Below, one piece after another: positions 23,593 to 34,694 of a stretch of 64,000 nt of DNA. The DNA is from Gibbula magus (Eukaryota; Mollusca; Gastropoda; Trochida; Trochidae), in assembly GCA_936450465.1 (NCBI GenBank), contig OW388291.1, positions 34,076,656 to 34,140,655 on the forward strand, read 5' to 3'. Each line of letters opens with the position of its first letter. Position 1 is the first letter of the stretch. The notes under the pieces were generated by a model. The model was not told the origin of the DNA, did no database searches, and was given only the letters and a program-made list of their open reading frames with translations. The position numbers and the translations under genes were made by a program.

Positions 23593-25195
23593 CACTGGTC
23601 AGGTCCCGTCTGGAGGCCAGCTGGTCCTGCCTAACCTGGGACCTCTCGCTGGAGACGGTCCCCAGGCCCAGGTCCCCACCTCAGGGTATGAGGCATCCAG
23701 CTCCCAGGCTTAGCCCTGCGGAGTATGGAGCCCGAGGCCTCCACAGGTGCCCAGTCCCTCCAGGCACCTGACACTGGTCAGGTCCCGTCTGGAGGCCAGC
23801 TGGTTCTGCCTTACCTGGGACATCTCGCTGGAGACAGTCCCCAGGCCCAGGCTCCCACCTCAGGGTATGAGGCATCCAGCTCCCAGGCTTAGCCCTGCGG
23901 AGTATGGAGCCCAAGGCCTCCACAGGTGCCCAGTCCCTCCAGGCACCTGACACTGGTCAGGTCCTGTCTGGAGGCCAGCTGGTTCTGCCTTACCTGGGAC
24001 CTCTCGCTTGAGACGGTCCCCAGGCCCAGGCTCCCACCTCAGGGTATGAGGCATCCAGCTCCCAGGCTTAGCCCTGCGGAGTATGGAGCCCCAGGCCTCC
24101 ACAGGTACCCAGTCCCTCCAGGCACCTGACACTGGTCAGGTCCCGTCTGGAGGCCAGCTGGTTCTGCCTTACCTGGGACCTCTCGCTGGAGACGGTCCCC
24201 AGGCCCAGGCTCCCACCTCAGGGTATGAGGCATCCAGCTCCCAGGCTTAGCCCTGCGGAGTATGGAGCCCCAGGCCTCCACAGGTACCCAGTCCCTCCAG
24301 GCACCTGACACTGGTCAGGTCCCGTCTGGAGGCCAGCTGGTTCTGCCTTACCTGGGACCTCTCGCTGGAGACGGTCCCCAGGCCCAGGCTCCCACCTCAG
24401 GGTATGAGGCATCCAGCTCCCAGGCTTAGCCCTGCGGAGTATGGAGCCCCAGGCCTCCACAGGTACCCAGTCCCTCCAGGCACCTGACTCCGGTCAGGTC
24501 CCGTCTGGAGCCCAGCTGGTCCTGCCTCACCTGGGACCTCTCGCTGGAAACGGTCCCCAGGCCCAGGCTTCCACCTCAGGGTATGAGGCGCATCCTGGTT
24601 CCAGGATCAGCGACTTCTCCCCCTGCCCCGTGCGCCGCGACCGCTGTCCCAGTGACGGTGCAGTCCGGGCCGCACGCGGGACCCAAGCCATCGGGTCATG
24701 AACCTGATGTTTTTCTGCCTAGGGGGGAGTTCCGGTCTCGGCCTAGTCCAAGACACGGGATCAGCCCGGGGCACCCAGCTCCCAGGCTTAGCCCTGCGGA
24801 GGATGGAGCCCCAGGCCTCCACAAGCGCCCAGCCCCTCCAGGCACCTGACACTGGTCAGGTCCCGTCTGGAGGCCAGCTGGCCCTGCCTAACCTGGGACC
24901 TCTCGTAGGAGACGGTCCCCAGGCCCAGGCTTCCACCTCTGGGTATGAGGCACCTACCTCCCAGGCTTAGTCCTGTCGAGTATGGAGCCCAAGTCTCCAC
25001 AAGCGTACAGTCCCTCCAGGCACCTGACACCAGTCAGGTCCCGTCTGGAGGCCAGCTGGTCATGCCTAACCTGGGACCTCTCGCCGGAGACGGTCCCCAG
25101 GTCCAGGTTTTCACCTAAAGGTATGAGGCACCCAACTCACATGCTTAGCCCTGTCGAGTATGGGGCCCCAGGTCTCCTCAAGCGCCAAGCCCGGG
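23541..25195 (+). repeat. 179-bp minisatellite within DIRS gag
   Basis: GGAGTATGGAGCC or close variants recur at 23541, 23720, 23899, 24078, 24257, 24436, 24798, 24977 and 25155. Spacing is 179 bp (178 for the last) except for one 362-bp gap that contains an unrelated block at 24590-24730. The unit encodes a Gln/Pro/Gly-rich segment similar to the gag stretch just upstream. Since 179 is not a multiple of three, each copy shifts the frame, and in-unit TGA and TAG codons close the frames. All ORFs here are fragments of the same repeat. Confidence 0.92.
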
Positions 25196-25399
25196 CCGCA
25201 CGCAGGACCCACGAGCACCCCCGTGACCAAGGTCGCGGGGGACCCGCTTGAGTTTGAGATTGGAGATCCCTGGAAATCCTTCCTGGGAGCTCCTCGGTCA
25301 GATCACTGCGGCTGGAGGTCATCAGGTGCGCGACTCCATTCGGAGCTCCGCAAGCCAGATGATGAGCGCTGTAGAGGGTTCAGGCCCATTCTAAATCTA

Positions 25400-26515
25400 A
25401 AGATCATGAACTCATAGAGGTACCATCGTTCAAGATGGAGACTCTAAGATCTGTGATTTCGTCAGTGCAGGTAGGGGAATGGCTATCCTCCATCGACCTC
25501 AAAGACGCTTACCTTCATGTCCCAATGCACCCAGACTTCAGAAAGTATCTGCGGTTTGCATTCGACGGGAAGTGTTATCAGTTCAGGGTGTTACCCTTCG
25601 GAATCTCTACGGCTCCGAGGGTATTCACCAAACTCAGCGCTGTCTCAGCTTCAGAACCACGAATCCACCCAGGCTATACTCCACACGTTGGTCTCGCTGG
25701 GATGGATCGTGAACCTCAAAAAGTCGGAGCTAGCCCCGTCTCGGGACCTAATCTTCCTGGGCTCCAGGTTTCAGACGGAGCCGGGGATAGTATCCCTGGC
25801 CCCGGACCGGGTTCCGAAGATCCTGGGGACTGTGAACTCGTTTCTGTGCTCCAACCCACACAGCTCGGGTCTGGCTCCAGCTCCTCGCAGTCATGGCACC
25901 GACCGTGGATGTGGTTTGGAGGTCCCGGCTCCGCATGAGGCCCGTCCAACAAGCCTTGGCGGGTTTATGGTCCCACTCGGAGTCTTACGAGAAGTTGCTC
26001 GTCACTCCGGAGTGGGTCTTACCACACCTGTCTTGGTGGTACAATGTCGATCACCTGACTCGGGGTTACCCCCTGCAGCCTCCGGTGCTGACCCTGACAG
26101 TTCAGTCCTACGCCTCCCTTTCGGGATGGGGCGGGGTTCTGGGATCCCACACGGTCTCGGACCTGTGGTCTCAGGCCGAGTCTCAGATGCACATCAATGT
26201 GCTAGAGCTCAGGGCGGCCTGGTTGGTTTTGCAACACCTGAGAGATCAGGTGAAGGGTCAGGTGGTCCGGCTCCATTTGGACAACAGGACCGCCATGACT
26301 TATATCCTCAAACAGGGAGGGACGGTCTCTCCGTCCCTCCTGGAGGAGACATGGCAATTCTTCCTTTGGTGCGACGAGCTCGACACCACGGTCCTGCCAG
26401 TGTACTTACAAGGGGTGGACAATGTCCGAGCAGACGCTCTGTCTCGCCGGATCCTTGTCCCCCACGAGTGGCTACTGGATCAAGGGATATTCGAGACTAT
26501 CTCCCAGTTATAAGG
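25400..26515 (+). pseudogene. DIRS B reverse transcriptase and RNase H
   Basis: The start of the RT palm is clear: WLSSIDLKDAYLHVPMHPD and LPFGISTAPRVFTK. Right after it (about 25633) the sequence jumps into another frame at a point downstream of where YxDD should be, so the catalytic YxDD box is deleted. The thumb/connection part (LGWIVNLKKSELAPSRDLIF) is readable in a second frame. RNase H is readable in a third frame from 25893 with Glu in HINVLELRAA and Asp in RLHLDNRTA, but the first catalytic Asp is Tyr (TAC, 26109-26111). The frame stops at 26513. Confidence 0.8.
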
Positions 26516-27650
26516 GTCATTCCAGGTGGATCTGTTTGTGTCAGAGACGAACCTTCAGATACCTCAGTTTTGCTCCAGGATACCCGACACTCGGGCCCTA
26601 TCCCAGGATGCATTCGAACTGGACTGGACAGACAGAGTTCTGTGGGCCTTCCCACCAGTGCCTCTGATCTCCAAGGTCCTTGCCCGTCTAGCCACTCATC
26701 CTCCGCGTCTGCTGGTGCTTCTTGCACCTCTGTGGGCAGCGCAGAGTTGGTTTTCACAAGTACTCAGGTCTCTGGCTATGCCATCTGTTCTGTTACCATG
26801 TCGACCGGGACTTCTGTCCCAGGACGGAGCCCCCCATCCCAACCACAGGGTGCAGTGGGTGGCTTGGCCTCTGTCCGGAATCGCCTCCAAAACAGCGGTA
26901 TTCCTGCACGAGTTGCGGACACAATACTGGCTTCAAGGAGGGATTCTACGAACATTCAGTACGAGGATAGATGGACCTGTTATGCGCTTCTTAGCAGGTG
27001 TGGACAGGATCCGTCCTCCTTTGAGGCGGATCAGCCCCGTATGGGACCTTCCGATAGTCCTTGATTGGCTTTCGGGTCCCAGGTTCAGGGATATGTCTTC
27101 GTTGTCTCCCCAGTTGTTAACCTGGAAGACAGCCTTTCTAGTGGTGATGGCGTCTGGCAGACGGGTAGGCGACATACATGCTATGTCCGCCGATCCCGAG
27201 CTCACAGTCTTCTGCAGGGACAGAGTCAGTATCAGACTGCCAGACTCCTACCGACCTAAAGTGGCCCACTCTTTTCGTGTCTCGGCCCCCATAGAATTAC
27301 CGGCGCTCAAGCAGCCGGCAGCAACAGGTTTTCAGGCCTCGCACGATCATATTCTAGACGTGCGCAGGACCTTGAAAGCATATGTCAAAAGAACAGCCTC
27401 TATCCGTAAGGATAAGCAGCTCTTCTGCTGTTATGGTGGAGGCAAGCAGGGTTTACCCGCCTCTAAGCAGTCGATCTCGAGATGGTTTGTCTCGACTATC
27501 TGTTTAGCCTATGTTCTTAAGGGCCGTGAGCCCCCCAGGTGACCTCAAGGCTCATGCGGTAAGGGCAGTCACGACGTCGAAGGCGTACGCAGCAGCCCTG
27601 TCCTTTATCCCACGGTTACTTCCCTGGCTGAAGACTCCCGTGGGGTGTTT
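26516..27650 (+). pseudogene. DIRS B tyrosine recombinase
   Basis: Homologous to the recombinase of copy A, but about 195 bp of the N-terminal half are missing at about 26985, with GCGCT at the breakpoint in both flanking sequences of copy A. Box I Arg (SGRRVGDIHAM) is present near 27160. The H-x-x-R box (KAHAVRAV) near 27550 lies in a different frame, after a C-rich run at 27531-27536. I do not see the terminal nucleophilic Tyr in a W...F...YL context, so a further loss is likely. Confidence 0.72.
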
Positions 27651-27880
27651 TATGGGATTTTTTGCCCTCGTTTTCTCTCTTGCAAAAAAAGGGGGGGGGG
27701 GGGGCGGGGTATTTAGACCTGCAAGGCGACTGTGAGTGCGCCATGTAATCCCCAGGTCCTTGAGTTTTCCTCATGGATTCATTTTATACTTTGGGTGAGT
27801 TATTTCTTGTACTTCTTTGCGCCTTTGGGTGCAGTCTGAATGCCACTGCCTTTGATTTAATCTTTGGGAGTCTGTCTTAT

Positions 27881-27973
27881 GCAATAAGTACCCCAAGGAG
27901 GATCCCTTCTGAAAAAGAATCGAACAAACCTGTATAGGTTCCAGATTCTTTGAAGAGGATCCTCCTTGGGGTA
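27881..27973 (+). repeat. DIRS internal complementary region, ICR1
   Basis: It is the complement of the left end (GCAATAAGTACCCC to GAATC, 27921) joined directly to the complement of the right end (GAACAAACCTGTATAGG onward). This is exactly the junction expected if the two element ends were ligated into a circle, and is diagnostic of DIRS elements. Confidence 0.85.
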
Positions 27974-28011
27974 GGGCCACCCACCTCCCCTTCATTCAGC
28001 CTGCATGACTG

Positions 28012-28248
28012 GATTGAAAAGTGGTGAGATCAGAGTTATCTGCCCTTGGTTGCATGACAACCACAAGGTATGAGGCTCAAGAGGGGTGACCCAAAGTACG
28101 TTTTTTTAGTTTTTTAGTTTTTTAACTAATTTTTAAAGTGGAAAAATATAGTTACAACCTGTCATATACCTAAAATCAAGGATTTTATGCAATAAGTACC
28201 CCAAGGAGGATCCTCTTCAAAGAATCTGGAACCTATACAGGTTTGTTC
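28012..28248 (+). repeat. DIRS right ITR1
   Basis: Inverted copy of the left ITR plus the right-terminal CAGGTTTGTTC. Instead of ending the element it is followed by a second ICR region starting GAGTTTTCCTCATGG. Confidence 0.85.
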
Positions 28249-28371
28249 GAGTTTTCCTCATGGTGGATTCTTTTTATACTTTGGGGTGAGTTATTTCTTG
28301 TACTTCTTTGCGCCTTTGGGTGCAGTTTGAATGCCACTGCCTTTGATTTAATCTTTGGGAGTCTGTCTTAT

Positions 28372-28464
28372 GCAATAAGTACCCCAAAGAGGATCCCTTC
28401 TGAAAAAGAATCGAACAAACCTGTATAGGTTCCAGATTCTTTGAAGGGGATCCTCCTTGGGGTA
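28372..28464 (+). repeat. DIRS internal complementary region, ICR2
   Basis: Second copy of ICR1 with small differences, within a ~490-bp tandem duplication of ICR plus right ITR. Confidence 0.85.
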
Positions 28465-28502
28465 GGGCCACCCACCTCCCCTTCATTCAGCCTGCATGAC
28501 TG

Positions 28503-28739
28503 GATTGAAAAGTGGTGAGATCAGAGTTATCTGCCCTTGGTTGCATGACAACCACAAGGGATGAGGCTCAAGAGGGGTGACCCAAAGTACGGTTTTTTAG
28601 TTTTTTAGTTTTTTAACTAATTTTTAAAGTGGAAAAATATAGTTACAACCTGTCATATATCTAAAATCAAGGATTTTATGCAATAAGTACCCCAAGGAGG
28701 ATCCCCTTCAAAGAATCTGGAACCTATACAGGTTTGTTC
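28503..28739 (+). repeat. DIRS right ITR2 (element terminus)
   Basis: The outermost right ITR. It ends in CAGGTTTGTTC, after which the sequence becomes A+T-rich flanking DNA. Confidence 0.85.
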
Positions 28740-29004
28740 GAATTTTTCCTTCTTTAAATAGGATCAAGTTTTTTTGCAAAGTAGAACAATCTTATTTGGC
28801 AATAATAATGAAAAGCATGAATTTGTATAATTGACCTTCTTGATAATTTTGACATTTTATGATAAACCTTTCTTTAGGTGTCGTAAGGTTTAATTAAAAT
28901 TCTTTGAACATATTTCAGAAACTTCAGAAAACATGTTCTTTTCTACAGACCTAAGTAGTACAAAACCAGGGTGAAATGTAACTAGTAACAATGCAATCCA
29001 TTAA

Positions 29005-29502
29005 AGGTACATCCATTGTGTTGTTGGGGGTAATATATTTCAAACGTTATAAATGGTGATACTTTATTGAGAAGTACCAACTGTTACAAAAAAACTACAA
29101 TTTTGATCATAGTCGACTCAGTATATTGACGATTGGTGGAGGTAAAAGTAGTGATTTCTGATCGAAAACCAGACAATGCATAGCGATTGATGAGCGCCAA
29201 TGACTCAGACGTAATTTTGGAATCTCATTTATAACAGACAAAATAACAAATTTGGGTTTATAATGTTTAATAGGTCATATAACTATTGTGTGTGTAAATG
29301 GGTCGTGCATTTTGGTTTCTACACATGCACAATGATGTTTACTCGATTTTACTTGGATACTAATAATTGTGATTTATTTGGAGATTGGGGATAAAGATGC
29401 ATATATATATGCATATATATATGAATCTATTTGTTCTGTAAACAGCACATATGGTGTTGGAATATATCAAAGCCAATTTTATGAAACACGATGGATGCAC
29501 CT
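29005..29502. mobile_element. TTAA-type MITE, ~498 bp
   Basis: It begins AGGTACATCCATTGTG and ends with the inverted CACGATGGATGCACCT. TTAA flanks both sides (29001-29004 and 29503-29506). TTAA duplications are typical of the piggyBac and Kolobok groups. It has no ORF; an AT-rich palindrome (GCATATATATATGC) lies at 29399-29412. Confidence 0.78.
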
Positions 29503-30259
29503 TTAATTTCTTTTAAAACATCACAACAAATTTAAAAGAGCATTTTATTATTTCATTTTGATATTATAGTAAGAAGTACCAGTTAAAATTTCTGGATATA
29601 GAAGACTTTCAAGCGGGATTCCTTTTAAAATAAAAACACCAATTTTCTGTTTCTTTTTCAGTTTATTTCAAAATAAAACAAAAGTAAATACAACAAATAT
29701 CACAGTTCGACAAATTCTTTATCACATAACTAAATTATACTGTATATCGATGCAAAGTGTAATGGCGTTACTTTGTGGAGGAGTAAAGATAAACAAGGCA
29801 ATTATGAACTTCAATCTGAAAATAAAATTATAAACCAAGTGATGATTTCAATGACATCATTTTTTATATAAACTATAAGTTAAATTTATTTGGCAATGAT
29901 GACAAAACAAACAAATGATCACCATTATGTCAATATAGTTACATAATCATATGAAAAACCATACATGTAACAAAAGAATCCCACATCTTACAACACAAAT
30001 GACAAACTGGGAAATAATGTTCATGAAATAAATGATGATAAAGTATGAAAAATACTAAGACTTTTGGTGGCTGGTCTGGAACTCTTCCTTGAATGTTGTA
30101 ACATTACCAACACTTGGGGAACGAAATAGAGCAAGATTACAAGCACTTGGATAACGAAGTAAGAGTCAAGATGGATAATCCGATACATGCAGTGTATGAA
30201 ATAAGCTTGAAAAGCAGCCAGTCCAGAAAGTTATTTTGTCAATTTGAAAGCGAAATTAA
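29503..30259. other. Intergenic sequence, nothing recognised
   Basis: A+T-rich with no protein similarity and no clear repeat ends. Confidence 0.45.
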
Positions 30260-30613
30260 AGGCGCTGTAGCACGTTTTTAGCAAATTTTATTTTTTCAAA
30301 TTTCTCATCTATAATGATAGTTTATGTCATTTATATTTACTTTAGATGGTAAAACATCCTATTACAGAAACCAATAGTCCGTAGTAGTAATAATGGTGAT
30401 GCGTATAACGCAAAAATTGCATGGCGGCCATTTTATTGTGAACACAATTTATTATTTCGAATGACAAAAACGATGTCTATGGCTTTACTGAGCCATGTAC
30501 ACTCATGTTTAACTTAATTTTCCGAAGAGCGAAGGGTGTTTTACTTTTGGTGACATTATTTTTCAAATACGTTTCATCGACTTATTTCAGCGAAAAAACG
30601 TGCTACTGCCCCT
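30260..30613 (+). mobile_element. TTAA-type MITE, complete copy
   Basis: It starts AGGCGCTGTAGCACG and ends CGTGCTACTGCCCCT, between TTAA at 30256-30259 and 30614-30617. It is the complete relative of the 8549 copy. No protein; the conserved core includes ATGGCGGCCATTTTATTGTG. Confidence 0.85.
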
Positions 30614-30975
30614 TTAAAGTAAAACCTCAAATATCTACCAGCCCCGAGCAAAAGTTGCCAGGTTCCGGGCTGGCAGACAGGCGTTATTTCATACACTGAT
30701 TCATGGTAGAAGTGATGTGTCTGTACAATCGATGTGTCAATACATGATCAGCCAAGGGATATATTACAGAGTTGTGCCAAGATTTCTATAAATATTTGTG
30801 TAAATATTAAAAACATGAAATTGTTTTTGTCATAATTATGATGTGAATGTTAACAATATATATATTTACATATACATGTAAACTGAACTAAGAATTCTTA
30901 GATGAAATATTACATATATAACTTCATGATACTATGGATTTTCATTTGAAAAAAAAACAACAACAATTGAATTCA

Positions 30976-31147
30976 AGTCAGACCCCGTTTAACCAGAACC
31001 CCGTATATCCGAAAACCAAGCCACGGTAGTATTTCAAATCCTCTCTATGTATTTCTTTACAAATGATGATTCGCTTAACCGCACGATTTGCTATCCAGGC
31101 AATTTTAAACTGTAATCAAATCGTGCGGATAAACGGGGTCTGACTGT
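30976..31147. mobile_element. pogo/Tigger-like MITE
   Basis: The right end reads TAAACGGGGTCTGACTGTA and the left end is its inverted form, GTCAGACCCCGTTTA with a decayed outer edge. CAGTC termini with a TA target are typical of pogo-group Tc1/mariner elements. An internal CGCACGATTTG pair is also inverted. Confidence 0.65.
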
Positions 31148-32236
31148 ACGTTAAACAGATCAAAATGTGAATCATCCTGGCACTGAAGAAAACCTCTTTC
31201 TAACAGAGGCATGGAATAATCCAGTTATAATACATATCAGAATCAAGATCATGATTCACTTCAATAACGTTTGTTTTAAAATGAAAATACAACCAGTTTG
31301 CATTATTAATGCATATACATGTAATTCCATACACATTGTATCAAAGATAAAGTTTACCGGTATCAATCACATCATTTTTGAGAAAATGTGATCGCATTTC
31401 AGAATTTTCAAACATGACACACACACATTACAATCAGTAACACAATTTGCCCATTTTTAAATAAACAAAATACAGATCTAACACATTTTTAATTAAAGCA
31501 GTAGGTTTGCCCATCATAATCATAATCAACATTGGTACATACAAATCTTGACTAAGTAATCTAATAAGTGTTCAATGGAGCAAATTAAGCTGTTGTGAAT
31601 CAACAACTTTTAGAACAAATTGAAATTTTGAAGCTTTAACTAATTAATGATAGGAAGGAAGGTGTATGATCAAGCTAACCAGCTGACTGGCTTGTTGAAT
31701 TTAGATACTGAACAACCAAGTTATAAACACTTCTCTGTGACTGACCAGATGAACATACGCTTCCTGGTTAAAAACTTCATCACCTCAAAATGTATTTGAT
31801 TCAATCAGAACTGTGTACGGGTTATTACCGGTACCTCAAATTCAAATGCTTAAATCAGATGACAAAGGTAATAAAGAGTATATCTGACAATCATAGGCAA
31901 GATAGTGTCCCACACACTTTCTCTTTCCTAAGGGAGGTAATTCATGATGCCTAAAGAAACTGGCATACCACCAAGTGATTTCTTGTACGTTATCACCAAA
32001 GAAGAAAAGCTTAACATATTTGAAGATGGACTAATTAAACAAATTTAAACTTTTCTGATAGGCCTGATTGAGAATAAGAGTTCAATAAGCAAATTGATAA
32101 TGAAGCCCCTAGAGAAAACCAGCAAATGAAAACAGACCAGTCAATTTATTATTCAAATTATATTGACTAAAAGACACAATTAATGAGATTAACAACACAG
32201 ATTTTTAAATGAGATACAATAGAGATATAATCTCAA
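31148..32236. other. Intergenic sequence, nothing recognised
   Basis: A+T-rich, with only short ORFs lacking known domains. Confidence 0.45.
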
Positions 32237-32927
32237 TTCTTACCCAAGCGGGCACAGATATGCCGGGTATTAAAGTTTTCATAATGGTCATGGGAATTAC
32301 AGTTTTTCTAAATATAACTTGCGTTTTGATTGGTTGACGGAACTACTTTGCGCTCATTCATGAATTGCTTAGCTATCCTGCTTTATCTTAATCATATAAT
32401 TGAACAATTTCGAGCATACCTAATTGAAGTCACACGTCAGTAAAACATATTAAATATAAAATCATGTTCAACCTAAGTTTCCGAGACCGTAATGACAGTA
32501 TTAAACTTGCAAGGCGAAGCAGCATGCAAGAGTCGCCGGCTGCACTGCCGTGACGTCATTGCTTTGTGACGTCATTAACCATGACGTCATTTGGTGACGT
32601 AATTACACTCCTATCTTGCATTCCAACAGTGCGATTGTTAGTTCACGTTTTAACTAATTTTCTCTCATTCTGCGATATAGTTTACAATATAAATGAGTTG
32701 TTTACTATGTCAGTAAACCGTTTTGGCAATAAAATTCAACAGTTACTTTAGAATAGTTCTGAAAAAATAGAGCAAGTTGCAAACTATTTAGATATGCGCA
32801 TCTTGAAGGTGTGAAAGAGTTTATGAATGGCGTATGACTACAATTTGTATTTTACTGTCTAATCAAAGATCGTGAATTGGGGTCTTGTTTTTCGATTTTT
32901 ACGCATTAAAATGATCTTGGGTAAGAA
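32237..32927. mobile_element. Possible non-autonomous element with 12-bp inverted ends
   Basis: TTCTTACCCAAG at the left and CTTGGGTAAGAA at the right are perfect complements 691 bp apart, directly next to the hairpin element at 32928. No target duplication or ORF is seen, so the call is tentative. Confidence 0.35.
32551..32602. promoter_or_regulatory. Cluster of four CRE (CREB/ATF) sites
   Basis: Perfect TGACGTCA palindromes at 32551, 32567 and 32582 and a TGACGTAA at 32595, spaced 13-16 bp. TGACGTCA is the cAMP response element bound by CREB/ATF bZIP factors. No gene starts directly here; the next coding start is the gag-like ORF at 33208. Function is inferred from the motif only. Confidence 0.55.
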
Positions 32928-33077
32928 AAAGAATAACCAACTCGGTGCTCGGAATTACGAATTATCTGTCCATCGTGAATTATTATGTCAAACTCCTCGC
33001 TAAAGCTCGGAGTTTATCACAATAATTAACTCAGGACAGATAATCCGTAATTCCTCGCAACTCGTTGATTATTCTTA
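32928..33077. repeat. Foldback (hairpin) MITE
   Basis: The two arms, each about 75 nt, are nearly complementary from AAGAATAACCAACTCG to CGTTGATTATTCTT, with the centre CTCCTCGCTAAAGCTCGGAG. The whole segment can form one long stem. No coding capacity. Confidence 0.75.
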
Positions 33078-33207
33078 TACACATCACAATCCAATTTTTT
33101 CTGTCACATCAGAGAACCCTTTACTCATACCATCCTCAAACATGGCTGACTTTACTCGCCAGGGAGCATTTTCCATGGTGATGGTGGCAGCTTGAAAACC
33201 CTCCCAG

Positions 33208-34134
33208 ATGAGTTCTAACCACCCAGGGAAAGAAGATAGTGAGGTTTTGACACTCTTGAATGATGTTCTGAAGGAGATAAAGTTGAGGACATCAGAAGAA
33301 GACACTGAAGTTCAAGAGGTCACCCCAGAGATCGACAGTAGTAGCAGTAACAGTGGTGGTGGTCAGTCAAGTGTTAAAGGTGAAGAACATGGACTGCCAC
33401 AGTCCAAGAATATGAACATATCCACTGACAAGCTTGCAGCGTGGAGGAAAGACTTTAAGATAACAGGACAAATTGGTGACAGTAAGAACTGCATTAACTT
33501 TAACAGTCTCATTCGACAAATTGATGCAGGCAAGGTAAAGGGTAACACTGATGAAGAGGTTGTGGAAGGAGTTATCAAGGCCATTCAACCAGGATCAAGA
33601 TTGAGAAGTTACTTGGAGTGTAAGAAGGAATGTACTCTCCCTGTGTTGAGAAGCATCATTCGTTCTCATTACAGAGAAAAGACACCAACAGAACTTTACA
33701 GTGAACTGACTACTCTAACGCAAGGTACACATGAAGATGCACCAGATTTCCTGCTGAGAGCACTTGATGTGAAGCAGAAAGTAATTTTTGCCTCACAAGA
33801 AGATAGTGCACCGGTACAATACAAAGATCTGGTTCAACAGATGTTCCTTCACAGTCTGGAAACAGGACGTATATCTGACAGTGTGAGACATGAACTGAAG
33901 CCCAAAATGAATAGTATCTTCACTCAAGAAACCGAGAGATTGTCAAAGACAAGACAGAAAACAAAACTTGGCAAGGTTTCAAGGAAGACAATTACAGAAA
34001 ACCACCTGAGAGACAGAGGTTCATGCCCGGATGTCCTAAGTTTTGTTTTGAAAAATATCCCGATGCGATACTCCAAACGGTCCTCGATACATCGATGTTT
34101 ATTTTCGTTATCGGCGAATCCCGATGTCAAATAG
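33208..34134 (+). pseudogene. LTR-retrotransposon gag (capsid) fragment
   Basis: The ORF of 308 codons has a disordered Ser/Glu-rich start followed by a capsid-like domain at about residues 75-240 (WRKDFKITGQIG, LIRQIDAGKVKG, LRSYLECKKECTLPVLRSII). This resembles gag proteins of Ty3/Gypsy-type animal elements, which assemble the particle. After about residue 240 the similarity fades, no CCHC zinc knuckle is seen, and no protease or pol follows, so this is an isolated fragment. Family assignment rests on recognised pattern, not on a search. Confidence 0.6.
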
Positions 34135-34503
34135 GCTCAATAAGTAAATATGACTTAGATGTCATTTATTTTCAAATAGCATGCTTACAATTAAAAAAGA
34201 TTTGCTTTGAAATTCTTGCTCCGAAAACATTTTTTGACAATATTAGCAGTCGATGTAACATTCATCAATCAGTGTTTTAACTTGGTCATCTCGAATTCGA
34301 ATGCATATAGAAAAATCCTTCCGGAAACTGACGAGATATTTACAGATATTTATGTTGTAAATTGTCCTTATTCTTATAATTATTTAGAGATGCATACTTT
34401 AATCAACTGATTTATGATAAGAGTCTAGAAGGAAAACGTTAATGCAAATTACAAAACGAAAGTTGTACCTCCTGAACTTCCCATAATCCCCTGCGCCAAA
34501 CAA

Positions 34504-34580
34504 AATGGCGGATGGTGTTTCGTTCATCGAGGCACCACCTGTTTTTAAAGCCTCTGTGTGCAAGGAAAAGTACCGAAGGT
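34504..34580 (+). other. Orphan start-like coding fragment
   Basis: CAAAATGGCGGATGG gives a strong translation-start context followed by 25 open codons (MADGVSFIEAPPVFKASVCK...). It is cut by a MITE at 34581; beyond the MITE a stop follows soon. It may be the first exon of a lost or captured gene; I do not recognise the product. Confidence 0.3.
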
Positions 34581-34663
34581 CAGTGGCGGATCCAAGGGGG
34601 GGGTTCAGGGGGTCCGGACCCCCCCCTTTTCAAATCCATGTATAAGTTGGGATATACATTTAC

Positions 34664-34694
<31 letters not shown>

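Larger units (their letters stand above)
18315..28739 (+). mobile_element. Composite DIRS-type retrotransposon (two joined copies)
   Basis: The left end GATTCTTTTTCAG and right end CAGGTTTGTTC are fixed by the internal complementary regions (ICR), where the complements of the two ends are joined. Order: left ITR A, damaged internal copy A, left ITR B, damaged internal copy B, ICR1, right ITR1, ICR2, right ITR2. DIRS elements encode gag, reverse transcriptase/RNase H and a tyrosine recombinase. They are thought to replicate through a circular DNA that integrates without a target duplication, and none is seen here. The direct copies (18315-19140 against 21761-22570) differ at few sites, so the duplication is young. 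G+C content is much higher than the surroundings in the coding part. Confidence 0.88.

Noticed and set aside
23397..25251. Many 60-90 codon ORFs on both strands
   Set aside because: All are the same minisatellite read in different frames; none is a gene.
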